Below, piece after piece: positions 1-9,765 of a stretch of DNA of 64,000 bases. The first letter of the stretch is position 1; each line of letters begins with the position of its first letter. The notes under the pieces are model-generated. The model saw only the letters and a program-made list of their open reading frames with translations. It searched no databases and had not been told where the DNA came from. Location: positions 5,906,001 through 5,970,000 of the forward strand of contig CP004371.1 in assembly GCA_000597885.1 (NCBI GenBank). Direction: 5' to 3'. Source of the DNA: Flammeovirgaceae bacterium 311 (GTDB taxonomy: Bacteria; Bacteroidota; Bacteroidia; Cytophagales; Cyclobacteriaceae). The position numbers were made by a program, and so were the translations under genes.

Positions 1-3000
1 CTCATTGCTTTTATAGGCTTTCCTGCCTGTTCGCACGCGCAAATACTTGTTCAGGATTTTGAGGAGCTTGGTTCAGTACAGCAATGGTCCGGAACACAAC
101 TGCCGGCAGCAAACAGGGTCAATAATATAGAAAGCAGCGTCAATGGAACATTTACCCTGCAACAGCAGGAGGGCAGCCAGGTGCTGCAGCTTGCTAAGGC
201 CAGTAATCAGCAAAGTGCTCCGCAGGCTTTTTTTCACAAAAGCTCAGATTTTGAAAATCAGGGTGTGGTAAAGGTACAGTTTGATCTGTCAGTTACTGCA
301 GATGCGGCTACACGTGGTGTACTGGGAAGTATATATGTAGGCCAGAATCTGGGATCAGGTGGTTTTATTTTTCCGGAGAATAACAATCGCTTTGCTACTA
401 TAAACATCAACTTTGCAGGAGGCAATGCCTTTTCAATAGCAAACGCCATAGGGAGTACCCCAACTCCGGAGGAGAGCAGCGGCAGTATAACAGGCTTGGC
501 GCGGGTAACCATTATTCTAAACAATACTGCAGGCACATTCACTTACCTGGCCCCCAATGGCGAAGCAAGTACTGTTGGCGCAAAAAGAATAGATATTTGG
601 GTGGATAGGGGAATTGCTGTTAATGAAGCAGTCGCACAGGCCGCTCCCGGCGCCAGCATAAGTGCTTTGAAATTCATGACGCGTAATAATGCACTTCAGG
701 GTACAGCATCTTTTGGCAATCTGCTGATTGATGAAGTGCCTCCAGCAGTAGTAACGCCTGTGCTGAATCCGGCTGGAGGCAGCTATACCGTTGGGGTCGG
801 CGGTGACTTTACCAGCCTTACCCGTCCCGGCGGAGTCTTTCAGGCCCTGAATCAACTGGGCTCCATCAGTGGCCCTTTGAATTTTGTCATTACCAGCAAT
901 CTCATTTACGAAACCGGAGAGGTTGCCCTTCACCAGATTGAGGGTGCATCGGAATCGAATATTATACAGTTGCGTCCTCAAAATAAGGCTGACTACAGGA
1001 TATCCGGCTCCAACATACAGGCGTGGGGTGCTCTCATCAGGTTAAAGGGGACAGATTGGATACGCTTTGATGGCCGCACCCTTAGTGGTGGCGGTGGTGG
1101 CATGGGATCAGGAGGTCACCTGCTTTTTCGTAATGCAGGAGCTGCGCCAACTTTTCATTTTGAGGGTGATGCTACCCATAATACCATTGCTTTCAGCCTG
1201 GTGCAGGGTGCCAGTGCATCGGCAGAGCAGGCCGTTATTTTCATGGGAAATGGCGTAAGTAGCGGAAATGACGGGAACACTTTTCTATATAACCACATTG
1301 GAGGCTACGGAAGCCAGCGGCCTGTGAATGCACTGGCTTCCCGCAACACCGCTTCCGGCAATACAACAGATAATGTGCTGATAGAGGGAAACCAGTTTTA
1401 TGATTTTGCAGCCGCTGCCAGTCTTAATGTGGGCGGCAATCCGTGCACAATCATGGCTGGCCCGGGTAACAGTTCGTGGCGCATACTGCGCAACCATCTC
1501 TACCAGGAGCGCCAGTCGGCACCAGTGCTTAGAGAGGGTCTTGTGGAGCTCCAGGGTGTTTGTATCAGGTCGGGAACCGATTATCTGGTAGAGGGTAATC
1601 TTATCGGGGGCAGTGCTCCCTTTGCTGCTGGGAGTCCTCTAAGCGTAACCATTGATGAGAATGGATCAGGCATTCCCCCACACCCAAGTGTTATCCCCTT
1701 CAGCATCCATGCACAGGGCGGTAAAGTCGATATCATCAATAATACGGCCACAAACATTGAAGTTACTGGCAGGCCCGTTGGGTGTGATGATCTGGCCTTT
1801 GGATCGGTAGTACTCGCCGGAGAAGTTAACTTTATTGACAATACCTTTGGAGATCCGGCAGGCAATACCTCTATCACAGCCCGTAACATAAACAACAGCA
1901 CTGTAAATGCCGGTTCGTACCTGGTAGTACCTGTATATTATCGTGGCCAGACAGGGAATACAACCAGTGGCGTAGTGCGCGGCAACTTTATTGGCTCGGT
2001 ACGACTGGAGGGCAATGTTAGCGGTGCTGGTTATTCAGATACTAAATTCATAGGGATTCTTAACAACCAGAATGCTTCTGCCATAGAAATCAGCCAGAAC
2101 ACAATTGCTAATGTGCGTTCAGCAGTAAGTGGCAGGCTTAGTGTGTCCATGGTGGGTATACATGCCAGGGGCGGAGGTGCTACTGATATTTTTCGAAATG
2201 TGATTTATGGGTTTTATAATAATTCAACGGCTGTGTCAGTGGTTTGCCCCACCAGTCTGGGAGAGGGTAATGTGGCAGGCATCGTAGCGGATAATATAGC
2301 CGGCGAAACCAGGGTAGCTAATAACATGATTACCTTCGAGGATATTTACCCCCAGAGCCAGGCAGTATATTATGGGATTTATGTACCCTCCAACAGCAGC
2401 AGTGCTTCTAAAATATTCTACAACTCCGTTTATGTCTATGGTGGTGAAAACAACGCCACCGGCAGGAATTATGTTTTTTACCGCTCTGGTACCAGCAGAA
2501 CTGAGGTTAGAAACAATATTTTCCTGAACACCCGTGCTACGACCCAAAATGCCAATTTTGTAATTGCCACTTCCAGAACAAGCGGCTGGACCTCCGGTAA
2601 TAACCTGCTGCACCGTTCTTCCGGAGTTCCCTCCCTAAATGATTTTGGCAGGTATGGTTCCATCCTGGTTGATGATTGCAGTAGCTGGTCTGGCAGTACA
2701 CTTGAGCAGAACTCTATCTGCGGCGAGAATATTGAGCAGGACTTTGTTGATCCGGTCAGCGGCAATTTGCGTATGGTGCAAACCCCTGAGCCCAGTGTAG
2801 TGGTAGATGCCGGCTATGAAATTGAAGAAATTGAGAACGACATTGATTTTGTACTAAGAATTGATCCGGATATTGGCGCCAGCGAAGTCTATAATGCCTG
2901 GATTGGTATGGTGAGTGATGACTGGTTTAATCCTGCAAACTGGTCTGCCAGGCGAGTACCCGATTGCCCCAACAATGATGATCAGCATCAGGCTTACAAC

Positions 3001-4566
3001 ATGGTTAGTATCCTGCCAAATGGTACTAGAATCTTTAGCCAGGTGGTTAGCTATCAGCCCGTGATCCGCAGAAGTCCGGGACCTGCCAATTATCGCAATT
3101 TAACAATTCTGGAGGGAGCATCCATAACCATTGCAGAGCGCCATGCAGAATTAAGGCAATGCGGCGAACTTGATCCTCTGATTGAGGGAATAACCAACAG
3201 GGGTAGCATACAGTATACCGGCCCCGGAAAAATCAGCCTTAGGGGAGTGCTCAACAATGAAGGTACTTTCAATGCCGGTACCGGAACCCTATCACTGAAT
3301 GGAGAAACAGGACAGTTCATCAACAGCACAGAACCTCTGGAACTCTGGAGATTGCTGGTAGAAGGGGGCGGGCCAAAAGATCTGCAGACTGATGTTCTCG
3401 TTCAGAGTTCTCTGGATCTGGTAGAAGGAATTATGCTAAGCTCACCAGAAGCCATCCTTACCATGGCACCAGGTGCTGTACTGGGAGCAGAAGGGGCGCC
3501 GGGTAATACAGCACATGTGGCTGGTCCGATGGTGAAATACTTTAACAGTACAGATGAATTCGTGTTTCCGGTGGGAGATAATGATCGCCTGGGGCTGGTA
3601 GCCGTCATACCTGCCTCTGCAAGCCCTGCTGCGTATCGGGTAGCTTATCATTTTAGGGCACCGCCCTATCCGGTTGTCCGTACCGAAGCCAATGCAGAAT
3701 TCTTTGCTGATGGCATTGAGCAGGTTTCTCCTACGGAGTACTGGACGATAGAACCACTCCAGGGCAGTCCGCGTGCTCAGATTGTTCTGTATTGGGACGA
3801 GGCCTCAGGTGTGGAGGCAATTGAAAATAAGCAGTCAGATCTTAGTGTGGTTCGCTGGAATGAGGACTTGCCAGCCTGGGTAGATGAAGGTTACGACGGC
3901 ACACAAGAGGCCCCTGCGCCAGAATTGGGCAGGTTGTTCTCAAATCGGGAGGTAAGTGGCTACGGGGTGTTTACCTTTGGAAGCCCTAACCCTACTGTTC
4001 CGCTTCCGGTAGCGCTAACTTATTTTGCTGCTACTTTACAAAACAGTGATGTATTGCTTGATTGGGAAACCAAATCTGAAAAGAACAGCAGCCACTTTAA
4101 TATACAGCGATCAAAGGATGGCATGGTATTCAATAATATTGGACAGCTAGCCTCGGCAGGCAACAGTTCAAAGCTTATCAAATACCAGTATGCCGATGCT
4201 AAAATTGCTGATAGGCTGGCGGGTGCGGTCTATTACCGCCTGGAGCAGGTAGACATTGATGGTACAACAGACTACAGCAAGGTGGTTGTGGTGGTACTAC
4301 CCGACGAAGCCTTTTCCATCAGGGGCGTATATCCCAATCCATTCCGCGGAGAACTGGTGGTGAACATTACAGGCTCAAAGGAGCAGCGCCTGGCCTTACG
4401 CCTGCTCAATATGGCAGGTAAACGGCTTGTAGAGCAGGAGGTGAGCGTTATGGATGGAGAAAACATCATGCCTGTGCTGGAGGCAGCCTACCTGCAGGCG
4501 GGTATGTATATCCTGGAAGTAAGTTCTTCAGAAATGACCAAAAAATTCAAAGTGATAAAAAAATAG
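1..4566 (+). CDS. Large secreted protein with T9SS C-terminal sorting domain (5' partial)
   Basis: The reading frame is already open at base 1. The first visible residues (LIAFIGFPACSHAQ) look like the end of a signal peptide, so the true start lies left of the window; a GTG at 181 is internal. About 1520 residues are visible. Residues about 250-850 contain many Asn/Gly-rich short beta-strand units of the kind seen in right-handed parallel beta-helices (for example NTFLYNHIGG, NVLIEGNQFYDF). The last ~85 residues form a typical type IX secretion sorting domain (VYPNPFRGELVVNITG, then a terminal KKFKVIKK). Known: such domains direct export across the outer membrane and surface attachment or release. 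Inferred: a surface-exposed or secreted adhesin-like or polysaccharide-binding protein. No catalytic motif was recognised. A strong terminator follows directly. Confidence 0.85.
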   Translation, partial: LIAFIGFPACSHAQILVQDFEELGSVQQWSGTQLPAANRVNNIESSVNGTFTLQQQEGSQVLQLAKASNQQSAPQAFFHKSSDFENQGVVKVQFDLSVTADAATRGVLGSIYVGQNLGSGGFIFPENNNRFATININFAGGNAFSIANAIGSTPTPEESSGSITGLARVTIILNNTAGTFTYLAPNGEASTVGAKRIDIWVDRGIAVNEAVAQAAPGASISALKFMTRNNALQGTASFGNLLIDEVPPAVVTPVLNPAGGSYTVGVGGDFTSLTRPGGVFQALNQLGSISGPLNFVITSNLIYETGEVALHQIEGASESNIIQLRPQNKADYRISGSNIQAWGALIRLKGTDWIRFDGRTLSGGGGGMGSGGHLLFRNAGAAPTFHFEGDATHNTIAFSLVQGASASAEQAVIFMGNGVSSGNDGNTFLYNHIGGYGSQRPVNALASRNTASGNTTDNVLIEGNQFYDFAAAASLNVGGNPCTIMAGPGNSSWRILRNHLYQERQSAPVLREGLVELQGVCIRSGTDYLVEGNLIGGSAPFAAGSPLSVTIDENGSGIPPHPSVIPFSIHAQGGKVDIINNTATNIEVTGRPVGCDDLAFGSVVLAGEVNFIDNTFGDPAGNTSITARNINNSTVNAGSYLVVPVYYRGQTGNTTSGVVRGNFIGSVRLEGNVSGAGYSDTKFIGILNNQNASAIEISQNTIANVRSAVSGRLSVSMVGIHARGGGATDIFRNVIYGFYNNSTAVSVVCPTSLGEGNVAGIVADNIAGETRVANNMITFEDIYPQSQAVYYGIYVPSNSSSASKIFYNSVYVYGGENNATGRNYVFYRSGTSRTEVRNNIFLNTRATTQNANFVIATSRTSGWTSGNNLLHRSSGVPSLNDFGRYGSILVDDCSSWSGSTLEQNSICGENIEQDFVDPVSGNLRMVQTPEPSVVVDAGYEIEEIENDIDFVLRIDPDIGASEVYNAWIGMVSDDWFNPANWSARRVPDCPNNDDQHQAYNMVSILPNGTRIFSQVVSYQPVIRRSPGPANYRNLTILEGASITIAERHAELRQCGELDPLIEGITNRGSIQYTGPGKISLRGVLNNEGTFNAGTGTLSLNGETGQFINSTEPLELWRLLVEGGGPKDLQTDVLVQSSLDLVEGIMLSSPEAILTMAPGAVLGAEGAPGNTAHVAGPMVKYFNSTDEFVFPVGDNDRLGLVAVIPASASPAAYRVAYHFRAPPYPVVRTEANAEFFADGIEQVSPTEYWTIEPLQGSPRAQIVLYWDEASGVEAIENKQSDLSVVRWNEDLPAWVDEGYDGTQEAPAPELGRLFSNREVSGYGVFTFGSPNPTVPLPVALTYFAATLQNSDVLLDWETKSEKNSSHFNIQRSKDGMVFNNIGQLASAGNSSKLIKYQYADAKIADRLAGAVYYRLEQVDIDGTTDYSKVVVVVLPDEAFSIRGVYPNPFRGELVVNITGSKEQRLALRLLNMAGKRLVEQEVSVMDGENIMPVLEAAYLQAGMYILEVSSSEMTKKFKVIKK

Positions 4567-4583
4567 GCTGATGTAGCAATCAT

Positions 4584-4617
4584 AAAGGGCTTTTTTTACG
4601 ACAAAAGCCCTTTTTTT
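4584..4617 (+). terminator. Rho-independent terminator
   Basis: An 11-bp perfect stem (AAAGGGCTTTT / AAAAGCCCTTT) with an 8-nt loop is followed by a T tract. It lies 17 nt after the stop of the large T9SS protein and separates it from the next small gene. Confidence 0.85.
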
Positions 4618-4641
4618 GCGTTAGCAAAGAAAAAAATAGAA

Positions 4642-4863
4642 ATGGCAATGGCATTTGATGCCCTGCGCGTGGGGCGAACATATAGATTGAAGAATTACGG
4701 CGAGGTCCATGAATTTGAGGTGGTCAGGAGGCTCACTGACAGGAACTATCTGGTAAAAGATAAGATAAGCCTTGAAAGATATGAGCTGACAGATTTGGTG
4801 CGCTGGGGAACAGGTAAAGATTATGATCTGGATGAGATCAATGAGTGGGGTGATATTATCTGA
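4642..4863 (+). CDS. Small hypothetical protein (73 aa)
   Basis: Short soluble protein, MAMAFDALRVGRTYRLKNYG..., rich in charged residues, with no signal peptide or membrane segment. The N-terminal half reads like a small beta-barrel (VGRTYRLKNYGEVHEFEVVRRL, here described rather than assigned). The second ATG at 4648 is an alternative start; upstream bases are A-rich rather than a clear Shine-Dalgarno site. It ends 6 nt before the next gene, so the two are probably co-transcribed. I do not recognise a named family. It could be a small regulator or an RNA-binding factor, but nothing in the sequence proves this. Confidence 0.6.
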   Translation: MAMAFDALRVGRTYRLKNYGEVHEFEVVRRLTDRNYLVKDKISLERYELTDLVRWGTGKDYDLDEINEWGDII

Positions 4864-4869
4864 TACAAT

Positions 4870-5235
4870 ATGCTAACTGGCAATAGCCATTCTTATCCCA
4901 AAAAAATGCAAAAAACAGAAATCGATGAAGCTGCACAGTTGCTGCAACTCCATGGTGTTTTTGATCAGGAAGCACTTGCAAAAGCACCCGAACTTTCTGA
5001 GGCATCGCTCCGGCAGCTGCTTACCAGGCAGGTGTTGTATTTGCTTGAACGCGATTTTGAGCGCCTGATGCAATCGCTCTACCGGATAGATGTGCCTGAA
5101 CATCGCTTCAAGGAGTGTCTGGTTTCCGATGATCCTGCAGGCCAGATTGCTGATTTAATGCTGAAACGTGAGCTTATGAAGGTGCAGACGCGCCGATGGT
5201 ATGCCAGCCGCTCTCGGGCTGCCTCTGAAAGTTAA
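4870..5235 (+). CDS. Hypothetical helical protein (121 aa, or 109 aa from 4906)
   Basis: Predominantly helical soluble protein with Leu/Glu-rich stretches (IDEAAQLLQLHGVFD, LLTRQVLYLLERDFERLMQ). No signal peptide, membrane segment or recognised motif. Two starts are possible: ATG 4870, seven bases after the previous stop, and ATG 4906 (MQKTEIDEAAQ), which begins directly at the regular helical part and has an A-rich upstream stretch; I consider 4906 at least as likely. The gene runs in the same direction as the 73-aa gene and ends 9 bp before the convergent TetR gene. Function unknown. Confidence 0.55.
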   Translation: MLTGNSHSYPKKMQKTEIDEAAQLLQLHGVFDQEALAKAPELSEASLRQLLTRQVLYLLERDFERLMQSLYRIDVPEHRFKECLVSDDPAGQIADLMLKRELMKVQTRRWYASRSRAASES

Positions 5236-5244
5236 CGGCGGTTG

Positions 5245-5817
5245 TTAGTTAATGCGCACACCATCCCAGCAACTCTGTGCTGCCTGTTCCAGCTGCTGAC
5301 CCATGATGGGTGAGGTGTTGCCTGACAAATGCAGCCTGGCCAGCGATACCACATGCCCATGTACCAGCGCAATCATCATGCGTATTTCCAGCGGCCTGAG
5401 CACTCCCAGTTCAATGCCCTGCTGCAGAAACAGCAGCACCGGCTCAAATGCTTTTGCATTTTCCTCCCTGGCCATTTGGCTGGTGTAGGGTGAGTTGGTG
5501 TACTGTTCCAGAAAGCGAAACTCGTCCGGGTGCTCAATGTAGTAGTGGAAGATGTTTGTGTAGTAGCGGAAAAAACGGTCTTTGATACTGCCCTTGCTGC
5601 TGTCTTCCTGAATCAGTGCAGCGCCCACACGCTGCATAACGGCTGCATATAGCTCATTGATAACTTCTTCCTTGCTATCAAAATAGTGGTAAATAGTGCC
5701 GGCGGCAACCCCGGCTCTTTTGGCCACCATCGACATAGCTGTGCCATGAAATCCATGCTCGGTCACCAGCTCCATCATTGCCTGCAAAACAGCACTGCGT
5801 TTATCTTCTACTGCCAT
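5245..5817 (-). CDS. TetR/AcrR family transcriptional regulator
   Basis: 190 residues, the usual TetR length. The N-terminal helix-turn-helix is clear at about residues 24-47 (HGFHGTAMSMVAKRAGVAAG followed by TIYHYFDSKEEVI). The remaining ~130 residues are the helical ligand-binding and dimerisation part, too variable to name a ligand. Known: most TetR proteins repress neighbouring genes for efflux, lipid or redox functions. No operator palindrome was identified near its start, and neighbours on the same strand are a TonB receptor (upstream) and nothing clear downstream, so its target is open. Confidence 0.9.
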   Translation of the reverse strand: MAVEDKRSAVLQAMMELVTEHGFHGTAMSMVAKRAGVAAGTIYHYFDSKEEVINELYAAVMQRVGAALIQEDSSKGSIKDRFFRYYTNIFHYYIEHPDEFRFLEQYTNSPYTSQMAREENAKAFEPVLLFLQQGIELGVLRPLEIRMMIALVHGHVVSLARLHLSGNTSPIMGQQLEQAAQSCWDGVRIN

Positions 5818-5902
5818 TCGTAAACCTCTTTTTCAGCAAAGGTAAGCTTTAAAGCAGGCCAATCCAGTGCAGGGTGCCACTAAATCCGGAAATGCCGTAA
5901 AA

Positions 5903-5934
5903 GAAAACTGCCCGGCCTAAGGCGGGCAGTTTTC
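5903..5934 (-). terminator. Terminator of the TonB receptor gene
   Basis: An 11-bp stem (GAAAACTGCCC / GGGCAGTTTTC) with an extra inner GCC/GGC pair is followed on the minus strand by TTTTAC. It lies ~40 nt after the stop of the receptor gene. Confidence 0.8.
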
Positions 5935-5975
5935 AAGTACTTAGCTGTATGGAGCATCAAATTTTTTCCGATTGA

Positions 5976-8489
5976 TCAAAATTCCATGCCTTCGTCGTTG
6001 CCGCCTTCCTGGCGTTGTTGCTGGTTGCGGTTATCCCTGCGGTTGTTACGGTTATCCTGGTTCAGGCGATAATTAAAACTAAGCGTTACACTCCGTCTGC
6101 GCCACTGAAATTCAGAGCTTGTTACAACATCATCAAAGTTTAGCTCCGATCTCCATTTACGTGTATTAAATACATCATCAACGTTAAGACTGATGGTACC
6201 TTTTCTGTTAAGTATTTCCTTGCTGGCACCCAGGGTAACGAAAGTCATACTTAGGTTGCGGCCCTGCAGGTTGTTTTGAGGCGCTCTGTAAAAAAGCATT
6301 TGTTGCAGGTTAATGCCATTTTTGAAACGCATACGGCTACTTACGCGACCCATGAGTCCAAATGCCTCCACGCCCTGCCTGTTTTCTCTAACACCATTTT
6401 CATTGGTGAGTGTGTAAGGATCTGTTACCTGTCTGTAACCATTGGCACTGCCGTTCACTGTCCACCAGTTGGTCAGGTCAGATGATAGTACCAGTTCAAG
6501 GCCAAGATCATTACGGTTGCTGATGTTGTAAGGCTGTGCCTGTGTAACGGCACCACCTGTAAAAAACTGCAGGATTTGCGGATCTGTAAATACATTTTCA
6601 GGATCCAGGCGGCTGCTCAGAAATTCTATACCATCTGTGGTATTTCTATAAAATACACTGGCAGTAAGAGATGATCTTTGCCAGTTATGCAAATATGCCA
6701 GCTCATAAGAATCGGTAAACTCCGGATTTACATTTGGATTACCAATACGCCAGCTTCTGATATCGCTGAAGGTCCAGAATGGATTCAGCTGCCTGAAATG
6801 TGGCCGGCGGATACGACGGCTGTAACTTGCCTGCACAGAGGCCTGTTCATTCAGCTTATAATTAGCAAAAACAGAAGGAAACAGGTTAAGAAAATCTCTT
6901 CTGTTTACATTCTCATCTATTTCGGTGGTAATACCCGTGTACTCAAGTCGTAAACCTGCCTGATAGCTCATGCGGTCAAACTTTAAGCCACCCTGGGCAT
7001 AAGCTGCATGAACTTCTTCTTCGTATAGGAAATCATTGGTGAATAGTGGCAGTGAAATAAAATCACCATTATTATATAAATCAACCCCATAATTATTGCC
7101 AATGCGCCTGAAACTGGAGCGGGCGCCTGCTTCCCACTGGCCTCTGTCGTTAGGTAAGGGATCCACAAAATCGAACTGCATCAGTAATTCACGGTTTTCC
7201 TCCTCGTTGCTGGAGCGTTGGCGGTTGGTTAAGGCAAGCTCACCAGCGGGAAGGAAAAAATTCTCGAGATAGGCTGAGCTCTCCTCATCAGAATTGTTTC
7301 TGTATTGTACCAGGGCCGATAAGCTCTTGTTCTTTTCATCGTAGGTGCGGCGGTAATCCAGCGACCACTCCAGGTTCTGATCCAGCTCATCTTCGTTATC
7401 CGTACGAACGCTGCTTAAACTTCTGCTGCCAGAGGGAGTTAGGTAATCGTAGTTCAATATTGCCTGATTTTCTCCGTTCTGACGGTTATACAGAAATGCT
7501 GCTGTTAACACATTCTTTTCTGTCAGGAAGAAATCGGAACCTACCCGTATATTATGTGACCAACCAGCTCTTTCGCGTTCTGAATTAGAATTACGGTACA
7601 GAAAAGAATATTCGTAGCCACCTTCCAGCCGGTCGTCCTGCTCATTGCTAAACGCTACATTGTTAAAACCACCCCCGGGATTTACACGATAGCGCGAACC
7701 CAGGTTTACGAAAAAGTTTGCTGCTTTGCGGCGTACATTGATATTGGCGGCCAGTCCATGGTTGTGTGGCCAGCCGGTTGTTACATCAAAAGAACCGTTC
7801 AAACCATTCCGTTGGTCCTTTTTCAGGATAATGTTGATGATACCTGCCATGCCCTGTGCTTCGTAGCGTGCACTGGGATTGGTAATCACCTCTATGCTTT
7901 CAATCATATCGGCCGGAAGCTGCCTCAGGGCATTGGCCCCAGTTAAACCGCTGGGTTTGCCATTTACAAGCACCCTTACGTTATCACTTCCCCGCAGGCT
8001 TACATTACCTTCAACATCTACAGCTACAGATGGAATGTTTTCCAGAATGTCGGTTGCGGTACCACCTTTAGTAACCAGATTATCAGTTACATTAAAAACC
8101 TTCTTATCCAGCGAAAGCTGCATTTCCATGGCCTGGGCTTCTACCTCCACTGCCTCAAGGGTTTCTTCTGAGGAGCTAAGGAGTACATCGCCCAGCCTGT
8201 TAGTAGGATTGGCTGCGCTAAGGGTAATTTCCGGAATTTGTTTGTTTCCGTAGGAAAGAAACTGCACCCTTAGCCTGTATTTGCCATAGGGTAATGCCAG
8301 CTCAAAGCTTCCGTTATCGCCTGTAGTGGCGCCGTTAATTAACTGATCGCCCTGAAAAGCGGCTACTGTTGCAAATGGTAAGGGTTCTTTGGTGTCCTGA
8401 TCTAGTACCCGGCCTGTTATAGTTCCTTCCTGTGCAATAGAAAAATTACTGATGCCAAGTAAAAAAATAAGTAGTAAATAAGTCTTCAT
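5976..8489 (-). CDS. TonB-dependent outer membrane receptor (CarboxypepD_reg-like + plug + beta-barrel)
   Basis: 837 residues with a signal peptide (residues 1-19, ending FSIAQ). Order: carboxypeptidase-regulatory-like domain at about 20-105 (GTITGRVLDQDTKEPLPFAT), plug domain at about 130-225 (NIPSVAVDVEGNVSLRGSDN, VLVNGKPSG, IIN-IILKK), then a C-terminal beta-barrel of the OMP_b-brl_3 type without a SusC-like N-terminal STN segment. The C-terminus carries an unusual Asn/Arg/Gln-rich tail (DNRNNRRDNRNQQQRQ). Known: this subfamily is common in Bacteroidota and is not the SusC glycan type. Substrate unknown. It has its own terminator and stands alone, with no SusD partner beside it. Confidence 0.9.
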   Translation of the reverse strand: MKTYLLLIFLLGISNFSIAQEGTITGRVLDQDTKEPLPFATVAAFQGDQLINGATTGDNGSFELALPYGKYRLRVQFLSYGNKQIPEITLSAANPTNRLGDVLLSSSEETLEAVEVEAQAMEMQLSLDKKVFNVTDNLVTKGGTATDILENIPSVAVDVEGNVSLRGSDNVRVLVNGKPSGLTGANALRQLPADMIESIEVITNPSARYEAQGMAGIINIILKKDQRNGLNGSFDVTTGWPHNHGLAANINVRRKAANFFVNLGSRYRVNPGGGFNNVAFSNEQDDRLEGGYEYSFLYRNSNSERERAGWSHNIRVGSDFFLTEKNVLTAAFLYNRQNGENQAILNYDYLTPSGSRSLSSVRTDNEDELDQNLEWSLDYRRTYDEKNKSLSALVQYRNNSDEESSAYLENFFLPAGELALTNRQRSSNEEENRELLMQFDFVDPLPNDRGQWEAGARSSFRRIGNNYGVDLYNNGDFISLPLFTNDFLYEEEVHAAYAQGGLKFDRMSYQAGLRLEYTGITTEIDENVNRRDFLNLFPSVFANYKLNEQASVQASYSRRIRRPHFRQLNPFWTFSDIRSWRIGNPNVNPEFTDSYELAYLHNWQRSSLTASVFYRNTTDGIEFLSSRLDPENVFTDPQILQFFTGGAVTQAQPYNISNRNDLGLELVLSSDLTNWWTVNGSANGYRQVTDPYTLTNENGVRENRQGVEAFGLMGRVSSRMRFKNGINLQQMLFYRAPQNNLQGRNLSMTFVTLGASKEILNRKGTISLNVDDVFNTRKWRSELNFDDVVTSSEFQWRRRSVTLSFNYRLNQDNRNNRRDNRNQQQRQEGGNDEGMEF

Positions 8490-8654
8490 TCTTAAGAGGT
8501 TCGTACTGTTTGTTTAGGTTGTCTTGAAGTAGATGATTTCCACTTCCAAAGGTTTAACCCACTCACCTCTTTTTACGAAAATATTTCTTAATGATTGATA
8601 TTTTTATTGTTAATTCACTGATGTTGAAGCTTTTGATGAAAACATTATAATACG

Positions 8655-9386
8655 TTAAACCTGCGGGTTGGTAGCAAAAATGGTGCTCTCAGTAATAAAG
8701 CCCCTGTTATCCATTTCTAGCATACCGGCTATGGTGTGGGCAATCTCCTGACCCCTAAGTTTGGTTTGCTGTTCCTGGTCGGTATATTTTTTCTCCTTCT
8801 GGCCGCCCACTTCCTGTTTGTTACTGGCAAATTCTGTCATCACCTCACTGGGGTTTACCAGCATCACCCTGATGTTATATTCGCGCAGTTCTGCCCGCCA
8901 GCACTCCGTCATGCCGCGCAGGGCAAACTTTGTAGCTGTGTAGGGAGAGGAATTTGCACCTCCCTTCAGGGCAGCAGTAGAACCAATGTTGATAATATTA
9001 CCTTCCCTTTGCTTGGTAAATACACGTGCGGCTTCCCGGGCACACAGGGCGGCACCCAGCACATTGGTGCGGTATACTTCCATAAAGCGTTCGGCATTCA
9101 GCTGGGTAAGGGAGGCGGCATAGCCCCAGCCTGCATTGTTGATCAGCACGTTCAGACCACCCATTTTTCTGGTCGCTTCCTGCACCAGCCTTACCACATC
9201 ATCCTCCTGGCCTACATCGGCCTGTACCCAGTGTACGCCCAGCTGTTCGGCTGTTTGCTGCAGCCTGCCTGCATGGCGGGCCGCAATGGTTACCTGCGCT
9301 CCTTTTTGTTTCAGCAGCAGTGCCGTTTCCTTTCCTATGCCGGAGCTACCTCCGGTAATGATTATTTTTGCTTCCTGTAAGTCCAT
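8655..9386 (-). CDS. Short-chain dehydrogenase/reductase (FabG/DltE-like SDR)
   Basis: The frame extends upstream to 9503, but I place the start at ATG 9386 (MDLQEAKIIITGG), because it has AGGAAC nine bases upstream and gives the normal SDR length of 243 residues. Seen: NAD(P)-binding Gly motif GGSSGIGKE near residue 10, NNAGWG, and the catalytic Tyr-x3-Lys in SSPYTATKFA. Known: classical SDR oxidoreductases acting on sugars, ketones or lipids. The substrate cannot be read from the sequence. It is divergent from the efflux operon, with ~380 bp between the start codons. Confidence 0.88.
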   Translation of the reverse strand: MDLQEAKIIITGGSSGIGKETALLLKQKGAQVTIAARHAGRLQQTAEQLGVHWVQADVGQEDDVVRLVQEATRKMGGLNVLINNAGWGYAASLTQLNAERFMEVYRTNVLGAALCAREAARVFTKQREGNIINIGSTAALKGGANSSPYTATKFALRGMTECWRAELREYNIRVMLVNPSEVMTEFASNKQEVGGQKEKKYTDQEQQTKLRGQEIAHTIAGMLEMDNRGFITESTIFATNPQV

Positions 9387-9635
9387 GATTGTTCCTGATT
9401 TATATATTAGATAAGAAAAGGGCGGGGGTAAAGGTTTTCTTGCCTGATCGATTATTTGGCCAACAAGGGTGCAACAAAAAAAATGGGCAAGGCCAGGTAC
9501 CAAAGATGTAGATTACCTACTCAAGCCTCTTTTTTGCAACCAATAATGGCATGTAAAAAGCTTCCTTGAATGCATTGAAGCGCCAAACAGATAAACTCCT
9601 AAAGGTGACCACTTTTGCGCCTGCTACCCATATAA

Positions 9636-9663
9636 AAATGGACAAAGTGTCCATTTATGGACA
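9636..9663 (+). promoter_or_regulatory. Palindromic operator, possible upstream activator site of the efflux operon
   Basis: Perfect inverted repeat AAATGGACA-aag-TGTCCATTT at 9636-9656, with a third half-site TGGACA at 9658-9663. It lies about 60-80 bp upstream of a sigma-54-like promoter, a usual position for an enhancer of an NtrC-type activator, and such an activator is encoded in the operon. Which protein binds it is an inference. Confidence 0.6.
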
Positions 9664-9717
9664 ATATTTTACCGTGTGTTAATGTGTAAAATGTTGTTAA
9701 TCAACATGTTGCATATA

Positions 9718-9733
9718 TGGCATAGGCTTTGAA
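9718..9733 (+). promoter_or_regulatory. Sigma-54-like (-24/-12) promoter
   Basis: TGGCATAGGCTTTGAA agrees with the sigma-54 consensus TGGCAYRNNNNTTGCW at every fixed position except the C of the -12 element. It ends 32 bp before the ATG of the membrane fusion protein. A second inverted repeat (ATGTTG-ttaat-CAACAT, 9691-9707) lies just upstream. Confidence 0.6.
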
Positions 9734-9765
9734 ATAGGTAGGAGAGCAATTAATGCCCCTCCACC

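Noticed and set aside
8736-9380. Plus-strand 214-codon frame opposite the SDR gene
   Set aside because: Antisense of the SDR with its YTATK and Gly motif on the minus strand; rich in Cys/His/Phe without a family.
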